A stretch of 64,000 nucleotides of DNA from Halomonas huangheensis (GTDB taxonomy: Bacteria > Pseudomonadota > Gammaproteobacteria > Pseudomonadales > Halomonadaceae), in contig NZ_CP013106.1 of assembly GCF_001431725.1 (NCBI RefSeq), positions 4,340,001-4,404,000 on the forward strand, written 5' to 3'. The notes under the pieces were generated by a model. That model had not been told where the DNA came from and did no database searches. It was given only the letters and a program-made list of their open reading frames with translations. This document shows, piece after piece, positions 24,274 to 33,714 of this stretch (position 1 is the stretch's first letter; each line of letters starts with the position of its first letter). The position numbers were made by a program, and so were the translations under genes.

Positions 24274-26437
24274 CGTCACCCTCCCCGCTATCATCGCCAG
24301 GTGCCCGTGGCACATCACGGTCCCGAGCTCGAGTCGCCTGCTGCGGGGGCTCGAAATCCAGGTGGATCGGCGGCGGCATCACACCTTCCCACCACTGGTC
24401 GCCCGTGCTGTATTTGGCGCGCATCCGCTCGGCAATATCGGCCACATCTCGGGGCACGTCTTCCGTCTTGTCCGGCATTGGCAACGGCATGCGGATTTTC
24501 CAGGGTTGACCGCCCTCGAGGAGCGCGAATGCCTGACCTTTCGGCAGGCCGATAATGTCGTTCGGGACCAGCATGTCGACCGATTCGGTGCCAATCCTGT
24601 CACCCGCCGAGCTCGAGAAGTCCTGGTCACTGTTCACGTCGGCGTTGTCGCTGGCCATGGAGACCATCAACCTGGTCGAAACGTTGACCTTGGGCAGCTG
24701 GTCGGTGAGCAGCCTCGCGGTGCGTTCCTCCCGCACGCGTAGCATGATCAAGGTATTGAAGTTGCCCACCACCTGGCCGGCCTTGGCGGCATTCCCGATG
24801 CGTGCCTCGATGTCAGAGAGCGTCTGGGTATAGGCGGTCACCTGGATCCCTGCACCGCCGCCCTTGTTGATGAGCGGAATAAATTCATCCCCCATCAACT
24901 CGTTGAATTCATCGCAGTGCAGGTTGATCGGGACTTTCTTGTTGCTACTGCCAGGAAGTCCATCTTCAGCGCCAAACTTGTAGATGTGGCCAGCGACGGA
25001 CACGATATCGGCAAACATCGAATTGCCCACTGCCTGAGCGACTTCGAAATCACTCAGTGCATCGAGTCCCACGTAGACGATGCCCTTCTTGCGAATGATC
25101 TGCTGCCAGTCGATGATCGGGCGATCGTCCTCGATGTCGTTGTAGTCCGGTGACAGCAGCTCCGCGATCTTGCCACTGGTCAGCTTCTCAAGCAGCGGCA
25201 GCAGTGATGCCACGATCTTGTCGAAGTAGGTCTTGTCGTAACGAACCGCTGACAGCAGACCATCGAGGACGGGATCGGTCAGTGTCTCGATGACCTCCGG
25301 CTGCTGCAGGTACTGGACGATCGCGACCACTCGCTTGTGACGCCCCACCATGTTGCGCGGCATATTGCGGTCATTGAGCTTGCCCTCGATGTCGGTGATC
25401 TGCTGGTTCGAGCCTGGCATCTGCTGTTCCAGTGTCTCCTGGACGTACTGCATCAAGAGCGCATCGATATTCACCACATCGGCAAGGATCTGGCCATAGC
25501 TTGGACGCTCACCCAGCGCATGTCGTGCCCGGGCAACGATGTTGACGAACCGCCAGGCAAACTGACGAAACGCGGCGCTGTTCCCCTCGCCAGACAACTG
25601 TCCCGTCACACGGGTCGATACCTCGGAGAGCCGTGAGAAACGGCCCACGGCGTTGTAGCGACAGGAGACATCCGGCCAGCCCAGGTGAAAGATATAGAAC
25701 TCATCGCCACGTCCCGCCTTCTGCGCCTCGGCATACATCCTCAGCAACAGATCCGCGTCCCCTTTGGGATCGAAGCAGATGGTGATGTCACCACGATGGA
25801 TATCCTGAGTGATCAGGATCTCCGCCAAACGTGTCTTCCCGACTCGCGTGGTCCCCTCGACGAGCGTGTGGCCCACCCGCTCGCCCAGCGGCATCCAGAC
25901 ATCGTGTTCCTTCCATTCCACCGCATGAAGTGCAGGACGCCCGCCTACCGGAGGAAGTGGACGCACAGGATTCAAGGGAGAATCCCAGCGCAACAATGCG
26001 GCGATATGCTGACCCACCGCGCCACCTTCCAGAGTTTGCTCCAGACGCCGCGCTCGCTGGAACCAGGCGCTTGGCTGCACGTAGACCTTTGCCGCTGGTT
26101 GTGCGGATTCATGTAAACGCTGGGTATGTTGCGCGTCCCATTTGAACCCCTTGCCAAGCCACAAGCTGCGCTTGCTGACGGGCACCTTCCTCGCCGGAAG
26201 GGCGAACCGCGGCAGTCGACGCATGTTGCGCCGATAGCGCAGCACGACCCATGCCTGGTGAAAACGCCAGGCACCGTAAGCCACAAAGGCGAGCGCTGTA
26301 CTGATGCCTACGCTGGGTGTCAGCGCAAGTGACCAGGGCGCATAGATACAGAGCACGGCACAGCCGGCACAGACCCAAACGGTATTCAGCTCAACAGCAG
26401 GACGTAAGAGAGACTCAAGGGGATGATGACTGCTCAT
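24260..26437 (-). CDS. traD: Conjugative coupling protein TraD
   Basis: This 725-residue coupling ATPase links the relaxosome to the transfer pore. It has two N-terminal membrane helices (about 15-60), a Walker A GTTRVGKT near residue 200, Walker B in NLHCDEFNELMGD near 508, and a C-terminal tail rich in charged residues. The ATG at 26437 overlaps the PcfJ-like gene stop as ATGA, which favours it over the longer open frame. Length and motifs match the PFGI-1-class TraD. Confidence 0.95.
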   Translation of the reverse strand: MSSHHPLESLLRPAVELNTVWVCAGCAVLCIYAPWSLALTPSVGISTALAFVAYGAWRFHQAWVVLRYRRNMRRLPRFALPARKVPVSKRSLWLGKGFKWDAQHTQRLHESAQPAAKVYVQPSAWFQRARRLEQTLEGGAVGQHIAALLRWDSPLNPVRPLPPVGGRPALHAVEWKEHDVWMPLGERVGHTLVEGTTRVGKTRLAEILITQDIHRGDITICFDPKGDADLLLRMYAEAQKAGRGDEFYIFHLGWPDVSCRYNAVGRFSRLSEVSTRVTGQLSGEGNSAAFRQFAWRFVNIVARARHALGERPSYGQILADVVNIDALLMQYVQETLEQQMPGSNQQITDIEGKLNDRNMPRNMVGRHKRVVAIVQYLQQPEVIETLTDPVLDGLLSAVRYDKTYFDKIVASLLPLLEKLTSGKIAELLSPDYNDIEDDRPIIDWQQIIRKKGIVYVGLDALSDFEVAQAVGNSMFADIVSVAGHIYKFGAEDGLPGSSNKKVPINLHCDEFNELMGDEFIPLINKGGGAGIQVTAYTQTLSDIEARIGNAAKAGQVVGNFNTLIMLRVREERTARLLTDQLPKVNVSTRLMVSMASDNADVNSDQDFSSSAGDRIGTESVDMLVPNDIIGLPKGQAFALLEGGQPWKIRMPLPMPDKTEDVPRDVADIAERMRAKYSTGDQWWEGVMPPPIHLDFEPPQQATRARDRDVPRAPGDDSGEGDDGQL

Positions 26438-28119
26438 GCTGCCTTCTCCAGGATGGCGCCGTTGATGTGCTTGACGATGACGCGAGCAAACTTGTGAAAC
26501 GCAGTAGAAGCCTCCTGGTTGCAAGGGCCAAAAAGCTGATCCATGGCGACCTTGCCTGTGCGCTGGACGCGTAACCCCAGAGTGGCTCTGTCACTGCCCT
26601 CTGTTGTGGAGAGGGCATATACGAGGTACTCCCCTTCAGCACAGCGGTCATCGTATCCACCGACGCAGTGATGCATTCGCCGGCCTTCTTCACGTAGACC
26701 AGCAGAACTGAGAAGGGCTTCGGCCTCCAGGCCATCGGTTTCCAATCGCGGCACTGGAGCAGTCCATGAGAGCTGTCTTTCGTCTCGACGTCTCCGTGGG
26801 CCTTCCCCGTCCTGCATCAACTGCTGGTGATAAATGTCGCTATGACGTTTGATGGCTTCCCAGCCCATTTGCTTGTCCGGCAAGCCGGCAGCCCGTCCTC
26901 CGTCGCGAAACCAGTCCATGGCATGTCGAAGTTGATTGCTCAAACTGTCGGCCCCCCTGAGCCTCATGGATTGACGGAACGCCGAAAAGCCCTCTTCCTG
27001 CCACAGGCGAGAACACTCGCAGAACCAGGCTCGAAGTACCCTGACATCACAGGGATTCTCAGGTGACAACCGGTGGAGGCTGATGACATCGATCGCGATG
27101 ACCAGAGCAAAGGCTGGAATGCGCGACTGAGGCTGCGCGAGTCTGAGCAACCGGACCCATCGAGACAGTTGCGGTTGACCGGATGTCTTCAGACTTCCCT
27201 TTAGATGGTTCAATACCGATGTCGGAGCTTGTACCAGCCATCGAAAGTCGGCCTTGCTCTGCAGGCTGGACAGGTACTGGAGGGGTTCATAACGGTCCCT
27301 GCACATGAAACCGCGACGATCGATCAGCGTCGTCTTCCGTGTCCCCGTCACCCAGAGGTGCCTGGAAAACAAGTCTGGCCTCGCCCAATGGCGCGGCTCT
27401 ATGTCTTGCAGTAACGGAACACAGTTGCGATGTTCGAGAGCGACCCGCTTCAAGCCGGTCCAGTGGCTGGCACAGCGCAGGTAATCGGTTAATCCCAATC
27501 GCGCCCGATACCCCACCATGGATGAGGTAAGTGAAAGCACCTTCTGGTCAATAACCTCCGTCCAGAGGTTCTTGCGTAAGGCACGCATTGCCGATCCCGC
27601 TCGGCGATGATCGAGCTGGAAGCGGCTTCGAGAGGTCTTGACGCCCAACTGCTGATGGAGGAAAGCCTCTGCCAGCCGGGAGCGTTTGGCCCTGGGTAGC
27701 TTCTGGAAACCGGACTGGTCCAGAACATAACTCAAGGCCCTCCGCAGCACGGTGAACGCATCCGAGAGCGATTGCTGTTCTTTCCGTGACGGCGAACTGA
27801 CGCGGTGAATGGGAAGCAGAGAGATGAGCGGCCAGACCTTGTAATTGCAAAGCGATGGTTGCCAGGTATTGCTGTCAAAGTCCCAGAGAAACGTTTCCAC
27901 ATCGGGGGAGCACAAGGACCGGTCGATACGCCAGAGATTGCAGATGATGATCGTCACGAACCCTCTGCGAAGATGAACCTTCTGGTACAGCCTCAGCATA
28001 TTTCTCTCAATGACACGATCCTTCGCCAGGCGGTACACCTTATTGAAGGCAACATCACCAAACATGAAGCGCTTGGGGGTGAAGTCAGGGGAGACAGAAG
28101 TTGGTTGTACCGAATCCAT
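26434..28119 (-). CDS. PcfJ-like protein inside the transfer operon
   Basis: This 561-residue protein carries the PcfJ-type motif near its C-terminus: LREEGRRMHHCVGGYDDRCA, followed by YLVYALSTTEG and VAMDQLFGPCNQEASTAFHK. The N-terminal 400 residues are basic and helical with no recognised domain. PcfJ was first noted on conjugative plasmid pCF10, and its biochemical role is not settled. Here it lies between TIGR03765 (12 nt away) and TraD (4-nt overlap), where I do not recall one in the standard order. Translation is coupled to TraD. Confidence 0.8.
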   Translation of the reverse strand: MDSVQPTSVSPDFTPKRFMFGDVAFNKVYRLAKDRVIERNMLRLYQKVHLRRGFVTIIICNLWRIDRSLCSPDVETFLWDFDSNTWQPSLCNYKVWPLISLLPIHRVSSPSRKEQQSLSDAFTVLRRALSYVLDQSGFQKLPRAKRSRLAEAFLHQQLGVKTSRSRFQLDHRRAGSAMRALRKNLWTEVIDQKVLSLTSSMVGYRARLGLTDYLRCASHWTGLKRVALEHRNCVPLLQDIEPRHWARPDLFSRHLWVTGTRKTTLIDRRGFMCRDRYEPLQYLSSLQSKADFRWLVQAPTSVLNHLKGSLKTSGQPQLSRWVRLLRLAQPQSRIPAFALVIAIDVISLHRLSPENPCDVRVLRAWFCECSRLWQEEGFSAFRQSMRLRGADSLSNQLRHAMDWFRDGGRAAGLPDKQMGWEAIKRHSDIYHQQLMQDGEGPRRRRDERQLSWTAPVPRLETDGLEAEALLSSAGLREEGRRMHHCVGGYDDRCAEGEYLVYALSTTEGSDRATLGLRVQRTGKVAMDQLFGPCNQEASTAFHKFARVIVKHINGAILEKAA

Positions 28120-28131
28120 GGCGCTCTCCCT

Positions 28132-28716
28132 CTACTGCTCGATGCCGTTCTGACTGATCAGGGCGGGATAGTGTTGAAGCCCTACTCGTTCCGCCAGACC
28201 GTCACCAGAGACAGGGCGCAACTCCAACCCTCGAGCGGCCTGACGCAGTTCCTGCATGGCCTGTTCATCCTGAACCTGAACCACCAGGCCCACGGCATTC
28301 ATGTCGCGAAGAATGTCACCTCGCTGGTCAAGCCACTGACGCGACAGCGCGTCGTCACCAATCACGAAGATCGGGGTAAACCCTCCCGGGAGTTCGAGAT
28401 CTCGCGCGACGACCTGCCCCGGAGTCAGCTGCTCGCTCTCGACCGGCAACATGTCCTGTTCGCTGTACCGCCCAGTCGGGCGTGACTGAGGCCCCATCTG
28501 CGGGGAGTACCCTTCCTGCTCGTCGACGCCGGCCCCCTTGATGGCCACGTAATAGGGACGTGCCGACTCGCCGCCGTGATCGGCCACCACTTCCAGATCC
28601 GGAAGCCCCGGTGGACGTTGAACAGGTGCCTGTGATTGCGCGACCAGAGGCAAGGCCAGAATCAGACACCCTGCCATCACGCTGAGGGAGTAACGGTTCA
28701 CACGATTCATGAGCAT
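28132..28716 (-). CDS. ICE protein, TIGR03765 family
   Basis: This 194-residue exported protein has a signal peptide ending VAQSQA, then LPDLEVVADHGGESARPYYV, and ends in LAERVGLQHYPALISQNGIE. The C-terminus has the YP.LI.Q motif shared with thioredoxin-fold TrbC/TraW-type proteins. It stands in the normal place between the transglycosylase and the coupling-protein genes. Two ATGs (28716, 28710) could start it. Confidence 0.88.
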   Translation of the reverse strand: MLMNRVNRYSLSVMAGCLILALPLVAQSQAPVQRPPGLPDLEVVADHGGESARPYYVAIKGAGVDEQEGYSPQMGPQSRPTGRYSEQDMLPVESEQLTPGQVVARDLELPGGFTPIFVIGDDALSRQWLDQRGDILRDMNAVGLVVQVQDEQAMQELRQAARGLELRPVSGDGLAERVGLQHYPALISQNGIEQ

Positions 28717-28731
28717 GTTCCTTGTCGAGAA

Positions 28732-29508
28732 TCAGCGACTGGCCACGGCAACTTCCGCCATCCACCGACGTGGTTCCGGGGTTACCCAGGTGACGTCAGC
28801 ATCCGGCGATCGGGGGGTGGGCGTGACCCAGGTCAGGCTGGCGTCATTGTCAGGAGTGGTTGCTGTTGCTGAAGGGGGTGCTGGACGACTGGAAGAAGCG
28901 ACGCGTGCCACCATGAGCTCTGCAGAATCCGTCCCCAGAGTGGGAGAGGATCCCAGTTGAGCCAGCTCCTCACGGACTTTCCGGCGATATCGCGCTGCCG
29001 GTGTTCCACCCGCAGGACGGTGATACCGACCAGCAGCCACCACCCAGTCACCGGACGCATCGTAGTGCTGCCGAATCACCTTTGAGGCTTCATCGAGGTT
29101 CGCGTAAGGATCCAACCCTGCACAGGGATCGGAGAACCGTTTCCCCGGACCAAACACCTGTGTCTGCCAGCGCACGTTCATCTGGGCGATGCCAACATCA
29201 ACGACGCGAGTCTGCTGCAGGAACGAACGCAGTGCCGTACAGGCTTCATCGCGAGTGTCGTACCGATAGCCCTTACCGGCCACGTTCAAGGTCCACGGCC
29301 AGGGCCGCACGGTATGCTCCAGCGACATCTTCGATTCCGTCATGGCCACGGCATAGAGCACTTCCGGCGGGATGCCATTGTCCTCTGCTGCCACAACGTA
29401 AGCGGAAGGAATATCCGGCGAGGAGGGAATGTCCGGCGTGTTTGCGCTTGCCTGCCCTACTGTCAGCAAACTTGCCAGTGTTGCCATCGCCATGACCACG
29501 CGTCGCAT
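28732..29508 (-). CDS. Lytic transglycosylase, SLT domain
   Basis: This 258-residue exported enzyme cuts peptidoglycan to let the pore pass. After the signal peptide, IPPEVLYAVAMTESKM shows the catalytic Glu in the ALTESxx-type motif; VDVGIAQMNVRWQ and AAGRYHRPAGGTPAARYRRK follow, as in VirB1/PilT-type SLT enzymes. The C-terminus has a short low-complexity tail with PDADVTWVTPEPRRW and a near repeat of it. It lies 3 nt from TIGR03759. Confidence 0.9.
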   Translation of the reverse strand: MRRVVMAMATLASLLTVGQASANTPDIPSSPDIPSAYVVAAEDNGIPPEVLYAVAMTESKMSLEHTVRPWPWTLNVAGKGYRYDTRDEACTALRSFLQQTRVVDVGIAQMNVRWQTQVFGPGKRFSDPCAGLDPYANLDEASKVIRQHYDASGDWVVAAGRYHRPAGGTPAARYRRKVREELAQLGSSPTLGTDSAELMVARVASSSRPAPPSATATTPDNDASLTWVTPTPRSPDADVTWVTPEPRRWMAEVAVASR

Positions 29509-29511
29509 CGT

Positions 29512-30249
29512 TCACCCCCTCGGCGCGACGCGCGGCAACTCAGCGCTGTCGATATTGATCGAGCCACCATGGTTGAGCGTGATACTCCCGCTGCGCACCT
29601 GATCGGGGGGAATCCCCACTTCCGCTGCCCAACTGCGAATGCGATCGTCACTCCCCTCTGAATCGACAATCCAGATGTCCATGGAGGCCCCGGTGCTGAG
29701 CAGTCGTTTCACCGTGGCATCGCACTGCACACATTCCTGGGTGGCCACGACCACATTCAGTCGAGGAGACGACGATGCCGCCGAGTGTCCAAACACCGAT
29801 TGAGTGGCATCGATGCCGCCCTTGGTAGTGAACGAGTTGACCGGCATGTCGCCAGGGTAGAGACGCTGCCAGGCATCATCGTAGGCGCGCTGGAACGCGA
29901 GCTCTGCCTCGACACGTTTGCGCTCGGTCTCGACCAGCAACTCCGCATACTTCTGCCGTTCAGCGTCCGAACGCGCCTCCAGACCCAGTGCCATCAAGGG
30001 ATCCAGATTGGGTGACCAGGTCCCTCGAGGCCCTTCCATGATCGATTTATAGCGCTGGATCTCCTGCTGGTTCAGCCCCCAGGCGTCGGCAGCACGCTGT
30101 TGGCTCCGCTCAATGACCGTCTCGGAGACTGTCGAGTCACCCCGCTGAGTTTCATCTACGTCCTGCGACAACCAGGTTTGTCCCCATGCCGGCAGTGCGA
30201 GGCAGGGCAATATCGTCACCGCCATCACGCTTAACGCTTTGCGATTCAT
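29512..30249 (-). CDS. ICE protein, TIGR03759 family
   Basis: This 245-residue exported protein has a signal peptide ending LPAWGQ. The segment AADAWGLNQQEIQRYKSIME, followed by LDPLMALGLEARSDAERQKY, is the family signature. The C-terminal half looks thioredoxin-like with CVQC in VVVATQECVQCDATVKRLLS. The start overlaps the previous gene by 4 nt. It is a core transfer gene of unknown detailed function. Confidence 0.9.
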   Translation of the reverse strand: MNRKALSVMAVTILPCLALPAWGQTWLSQDVDETQRGDSTVSETVIERSQQRAADAWGLNQQEIQRYKSIMEGPRGTWSPNLDPLMALGLEARSDAERQKYAELLVETERKRVEAELAFQRAYDDAWQRLYPGDMPVNSFTTKGGIDATQSVFGHSAASSSPRLNVVVATQECVQCDATVKRLLSTGASMDIWIVDSEGSDDRIRSWAAEVGIPPDQVRSGSITLNHGGSINIDSAELPRVAPRG

Positions 30250-30896
30250 GAGCGAGCCTCCTCTTTATCGTCGATAGCCTTCTCCGCCACCGCTTCAGGC
30301 GCGTCTGTCTCGGGCTTTGATCTGGAGCTCCCAGAGGCGTCTTCCTGTTCGGTGTCAGCATCGCCATCGTCGGAGCCAGCTTCAGGCGTCTTCCCGAATT
30401 CGTCCTCGGAATCCTCGGAGGACGTGCTTTCTTCATCCCCCTGAGATTCCTCCTCTGTGCTCTCGGGAGCCAGGCGTTGGGACATATCCGCAATGCGCTC
30501 CTCGGTCATGGCCACCAGGGCCTTGACGGATGCTTCGAGCGCATCGAGCCGTTCAGCCAATTGCTGTTGTTCCTTCCCCTTCTCTTCCAGGCGGACGGAC
30601 GTATCAGCAAGTTGCGTGGACACTTCCTCGAGCTTGCGATCCGTGGCCCCGAGCCCGGCGACACGTTGATCAAGATCGCTGACGTCGACCTGGAGCTCTG
30701 CCAGGGAAGCTGACGCTTCAGATGCGTCTTCCACCTTGTCGATCAGTTCTTTCGTGGGAAAAATGTCGATCCCTGGCGGGACGGTGGCATGTGCCGAACT
30801 CAAGGGAATCAACATCATGGCCGCCATCGAGGCAATGGCGTTGGGTCGGATGCCGCCATGACCGGAATGGCTCATGTGAGTTGCCAGTTTCATCAT
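30246..30896 (-). CDS. Exported coiled-coil protein with acidic tail
   Basis: This 216-residue protein has a probable signal peptide (about residues 20-38, ending SAHA), a coiled coil (about 60-140, with heptads such as LAELQVDVSDLDQRVAGLGA) and a very acidic, Ser/Glu/Asp-rich C-terminus from about residue 145. No family is recognised. It overlaps TIGR03759 by 4 nt and belongs to the pilL operon. The tail could be a flexible ligand-binding or spacer element. Confidence 0.65.
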   Translation of the reverse strand: MMKLATHMSHSGHGGIRPNAIASMAAMMLIPLSSAHATVPPGIDIFPTKELIDKVEDASEASASLAELQVDVSDLDQRVAGLGATDRKLEEVSTQLADTSVRLEEKGKEQQQLAERLDALEASVKALVAMTEERIADMSQRLAPESTEEESQGDEESTSSEDSEDEFGKTPEAGSDDGDADTEQEDASGSSRSKPETDAPEAVAEKAIDDKEEARS

Positions 30897-30903
30897 TCAG
30901 CTC

Positions 30904-31710
30904 CTACGGCAGATTGACCGTGACGTTCTGCCCGCGATAACGAAATACCGCCGTTGAGGCGTTGATAGTGACCAGCTGCCACTCCCCCACGGACTCGCGC
31001 TCTCCCAGCAGTCTCACCTGGTCCAGATCATGTACCGGACCGGTGGCGACACTCAGGAAAGGACGGCCACCCCGGTACTCGACGCCGGAAATGTGGAGAG
31101 GAAGACGGGGCACTGCTGGACGGCTTGACGTTCTGGGCTTTGCTGGCGTGGGGGACGGCTCAGGTTCTGAGACATGCCGAGACGCGGCAGCCGATTCGGC
31201 GAGGCGATTCGACACGACCTCTTCCAGCGCCGTCAGTTGCATGTCGATCCGGGGACTTGCCTCTTCGAGGAAGCCTTCCAGTGCATCCATTCGATGAGTC
31301 AGACTCTCCACATCAAGCGCATCCGACGGCTGGTCGAGTTGCGCATTGATCTCACCCAGGCGCTGCTCCATTGAGGCCACACGAGCGTTCAGGTCATTCA
31401 ACGAGCCCAGACGCTGCTCCAGGTCCTGCACAGATCCCTGAAGGCTTTCGATGACAACACCTTGTGCCATTGGGGATGGCTCCGGAGTGTCAGTGGGGTC
31501 TCCCTGCAAGCTGTCTGTGCCGGCAACCAGAACCATGAAGAGAGCGATAGCAAGACCACCCAGGAGAGCGACAACAAGCCCCCACACAATGATCTTCGAC
31601 CAGGGGAGACGATCAATAGAATTCGCAGTGAGTGGATCCCTGGAAGCCTCACTGGACAAAGGCCCATTGGGCTCCGGATCATTGGGCAGCTTGTCAGTCA
31701 GATCACTCAT
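30904..31710 (-). CDS. Membrane-anchored coiled-coil protein
   Basis: This 268-residue protein has a membrane helix at about 39-62 (IIVWGLVVALLGGLAIALFM), a periplasmic coiled coil (about 85-175, LEQRLGSLNDLNARVASMEQ and following), a Pro/Ser linker and a small C-terminal beta domain ending YRGQNVTVNLP. The plan recalls PilN/PilO- or TraP-like envelope proteins, but no family is clear. It overlaps the pilL-like gene by 8 nt. Confidence 0.65.
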   Translation of the reverse strand: MSDLTDKLPNDPEPNGPLSSEASRDPLTANSIDRLPWSKIIVWGLVVALLGGLAIALFMVLVAGTDSLQGDPTDTPEPSPMAQGVVIESLQGSVQDLEQRLGSLNDLNARVASMEQRLGEINAQLDQPSDALDVESLTHRMDALEGFLEEASPRIDMQLTALEEVVSNRLAESAAASRHVSEPEPSPTPAKPRTSSRPAVPRLPLHISGVEYRGGRPFLSVATGPVHDLDQVRLLGERESVGEWQLVTINASTAVFRYRGQNVTVNLP

Positions 31711-32335
31711 GGCTCCGCTCCGGTACGACCGTTGTGGTTTTCACCGTGCGGAGGTCGCGCTGTTCATAGCAGACCTGGCGACGCACGGGATCCTCCTCGA
31801 GTTCCCAGGCATCGCCGGCCAGTACCTGCAACGCTTCACGCAGCGTCATCGGACCCAGGTGGTAATGGGCAGCAGGCAGCTGACGGCTGTAGAGCCACTC
31901 CTCGTGACCCCGGGTGGCTGGGCAGAGTGTGTATCCCGTGTTCTTGAGCGTGTAACGGATGCCATCCCCCACCGTGGTGGAAAGGCTCGGTGGAATGCGT
32001 ACGTTGACGATCTGCTCGAGCAGATGTCGCTGCCCCATCGGAGCCAGCATGGTGACCAGCTGATAACGCCCTGTGCGCAGGACCTCGACAGGAATCAATT
32101 CCTGATCGTAGACATCGGGATCCACAATGCCGCGATGAGGGGGATTGGGACCGGTGACGATCTGGTGCTCCGTTGTGATGACCCTGGGCTCGTCCAGCGG
32201 GGAGATCTGCAGTGCGCTGGCTGAATCAACTGTCGGTGTGGTGCTCGTTTTGGCAGGCGGCTGTTGAGCGCAGCCGGCCAGCAGCACCATCGCTACACCA
32301 CAGGACAGAAGAGGTGATGAACCGTGCAGCTTCAT
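31703..32335 (-). CDS. pilL: PilL-like lipoprotein, N-terminal PilL domain
   Basis: This 210-residue lipoprotein has the lipobox LLAGC (residues 18-22). The segment DVYDQELIPVEVLRTGRYQL and then LSTTVGDGIRYTLKNTGYTL, together with PMTLREALQVLAGDAWELEE, matches the N-terminal part of type IV pilus PilL of R64/PFGI-1 elements. Later pil genes are absent here, so it may serve the mating pore alone. The ATG at 32335 gives the lipoprotein signal and lies 72 nt downstream of the shared box. Confidence 0.85.
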   Translation of the reverse strand: MKLHGSSPLLSCGVAMVLLAGCAQQPPAKTSTTPTVDSASALQISPLDEPRVITTEHQIVTGPNPPHRGIVDPDVYDQELIPVEVLRTGRYQLVTMLAPMGQRHLLEQIVNVRIPPSLSTTVGDGIRYTLKNTGYTLCPATRGHEEWLYSRQLPAAHYHLGPMTLREALQVLAGDAWELEEDPVRRQVCYEQRDLRTVKTTTVVPERSHE

Positions 32336-32406
32336 GTTGGTTGGCCTCGTAATGATCTGATCAGAATCAGGCTCACGGTGCCGCCATGACGGGGTTCGGT
32401 CGACGG

Positions 32407-32417
32407 GGAATGTTAAA
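32407..32417 (-). promoter_or_regulatory. Shared ICE operon box (pilL-TraD operon)
   Basis: The minus strand reads TTTAACATTCC, 72 nt before the ATG at 32335. GTCAAGAAACCCG lies about 23 nt upstream, matching the same element before RAQPRD. This is the best conserved bipartite form of the six. Confidence 0.65.
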
Positions 32418-32452
32418 CAGGCAGGATCGGGTTTCTTGACACAGCAACCCGA

Positions 32453-32586
32453 AAACAAGAAATGTCTGCTATGTGGGCCACACCAGAGAAAGCCTGGGAG
32501 TGATCAAGCGGCTATTCGACAACTTGCAACTCGATAGCAAGCAGCGCCAGGCCGGCGTCTACTTCGGGGCGGTATTTGCCGCCTAG
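32453..32586 (+). pseudogene. C-terminal fragment of an unidentified protein
   Basis: A plus-strand frame reads protein-like for about 43 codons, VCYVGHTRESLGVIKRLF then LQLDSKQRQAGVYFGAVFAA, and ends in TAG at 32584-32586. There is no start codon with a ribosome site, and it abuts the LysR gene end. It looks like the tail of a gene cut off when the cargo block arrived. The family is not known to me. Confidence 0.35.
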
Positions 32587-33482
32587 CAGGGCTCATATGG
32601 AGGCAGCACCCGTGCATGGAGAAAGTCCACCAAGGCCCGCACTTTCGGCGAGGGGTATTTACTAGCAGGCCAGAGCACATAGAATGCGCCCGTACGTTGC
32701 GCATAACTGGTCAGAACCGTGTGCAGCCGCCCATCCGACAGCGGTTCCTCGATGGCGAATTCCGGCAGGTACGCAATCCCCAAGCCTTGCAGCGCAAAGC
32801 GCACGCGCGTCTCGATGTTGTTGCAGATCATCGAGGTACGCAATTGCAGCTCAGGTTCCCCCTCGGCGCGGCGCAACTCCCACGGCTCCAACTTGCCGGT
32901 GTGGGGAAAGCGATAGTGCAGGCAAGTGTGTTCCAGCAGATCGGCAGGAACCTTGGGTATACCGCGTTGCGCCAGGTAGTCGGGGGAAGCCACCAGCACC
33001 GAACGGAAAGAGCCGAGTTTCCGGGCAACGAGGCGCGAGTCGGTTGGCTCGCCAGCTCTGACCACGGCATCGAAGCCTTCCTCGACGACATCGACCAACC
33101 TGTCGGTGAAATCCAGATCCAGTTCGATCTCAGGGTATTCGCGCATGAACTTGCCCAACACCGGCAGCATCGGTGAACTCACCATCGGCAGACTGATGCG
33201 CAAGCGGCCATGTGGAGCGGCCGTTGCCTGGGATAGCTCCATCTCCGCCGCTTCGATCTCGGCCAGGATGCGGCGGCTTCGTTCCAGAAAAAGCGCACCT
33301 TCCGCCGTCAGAGTGACGCTGCGCGTACTGCGGTGAAACAAGCGCACGCCCAGCTTTTCCTCCAATCGGGCAACGCTCTTGCCGACGGCAGAGGCAGACA
33401 CGCCCAGCAGCCGGCTGGCCGCCACGAAACTGCGCGTTTCCGCGACCTGCACGAACACCACGAAACCGCTCAGATTTTCCAT
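32583..33482 (-). CDS. LysR family regulator (first)
   Basis: This 299-residue regulator has an N-terminal winged helix-turn-helix (MENLSGFVVFVQVAETRSF, ASRLLGVSASAVGKSVARLE) and the usual effector-binding domain. It belongs to the subgroup whose members begin FVxVAExxSF. It is divergent from the zinc-binding dehydrogenase-like gene, the classic LysR layout, and probably controls it. A TTCC-N9-GGAA dyad lies between the genes. The ATG at 33482 fits the family start better than the longer frame. It is cargo, not part of the transfer machinery. Confidence 0.9.
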   Translation of the reverse strand: MENLSGFVVFVQVAETRSFVAASRLLGVSASAVGKSVARLEEKLGVRLFHRSTRSVTLTAEGALFLERSRRILAEIEAAEMELSQATAAPHGRLRISLPMVSSPMLPVLGKFMREYPEIELDLDFTDRLVDVVEEGFDAVVRAGEPTDSRLVARKLGSFRSVLVASPDYLAQRGIPKVPADLLEHTCLHYRFPHTGKLEPWELRRAEGEPELQLRTSMICNNIETRVRFALQGLGIAYLPEFAIEEPLSDGRLHTVLTSYAQRTGAFYVLWPASKYPSPKVRALVDFLHARVLPPYEPC

Positions 33483-33505
33483 TCCGCCTCCAATTGCAGA
33501 CAGGA

Positions 33506-33526
33506 AGTTCCGTATAGAAAGGAACT
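33506..33526. promoter_or_regulatory. Probable LysR operator
   Basis: AGTTCC and GGAACT are separated by 9 bp, giving a dyad with the T-N11-A pattern typical of LysR sites. It lies 24 nt upstream of the LysR start and about 190 nt before the dehydrogenase start. TATCCT and TATTTAT just after it could form part of a promoter. Confidence 0.5.
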
Positions 33527-33714
33527 GTATCCTATTTATCTTCAATGTCAGAAGGCTTACCGTCGCGGTCTTGTTCATTCACGAAAGGTCTAGCTGTGAT
33601 GCCTCTCCGTATTTCCCTCTGCATCCAGGCGCATCACCTGTGTCTCCACTCGCAAAACGCCAGCCAATCCCCGGCCTTGAGATGGAACGGGGCTTTGGCC
33701 GACAGGAGGCAATG

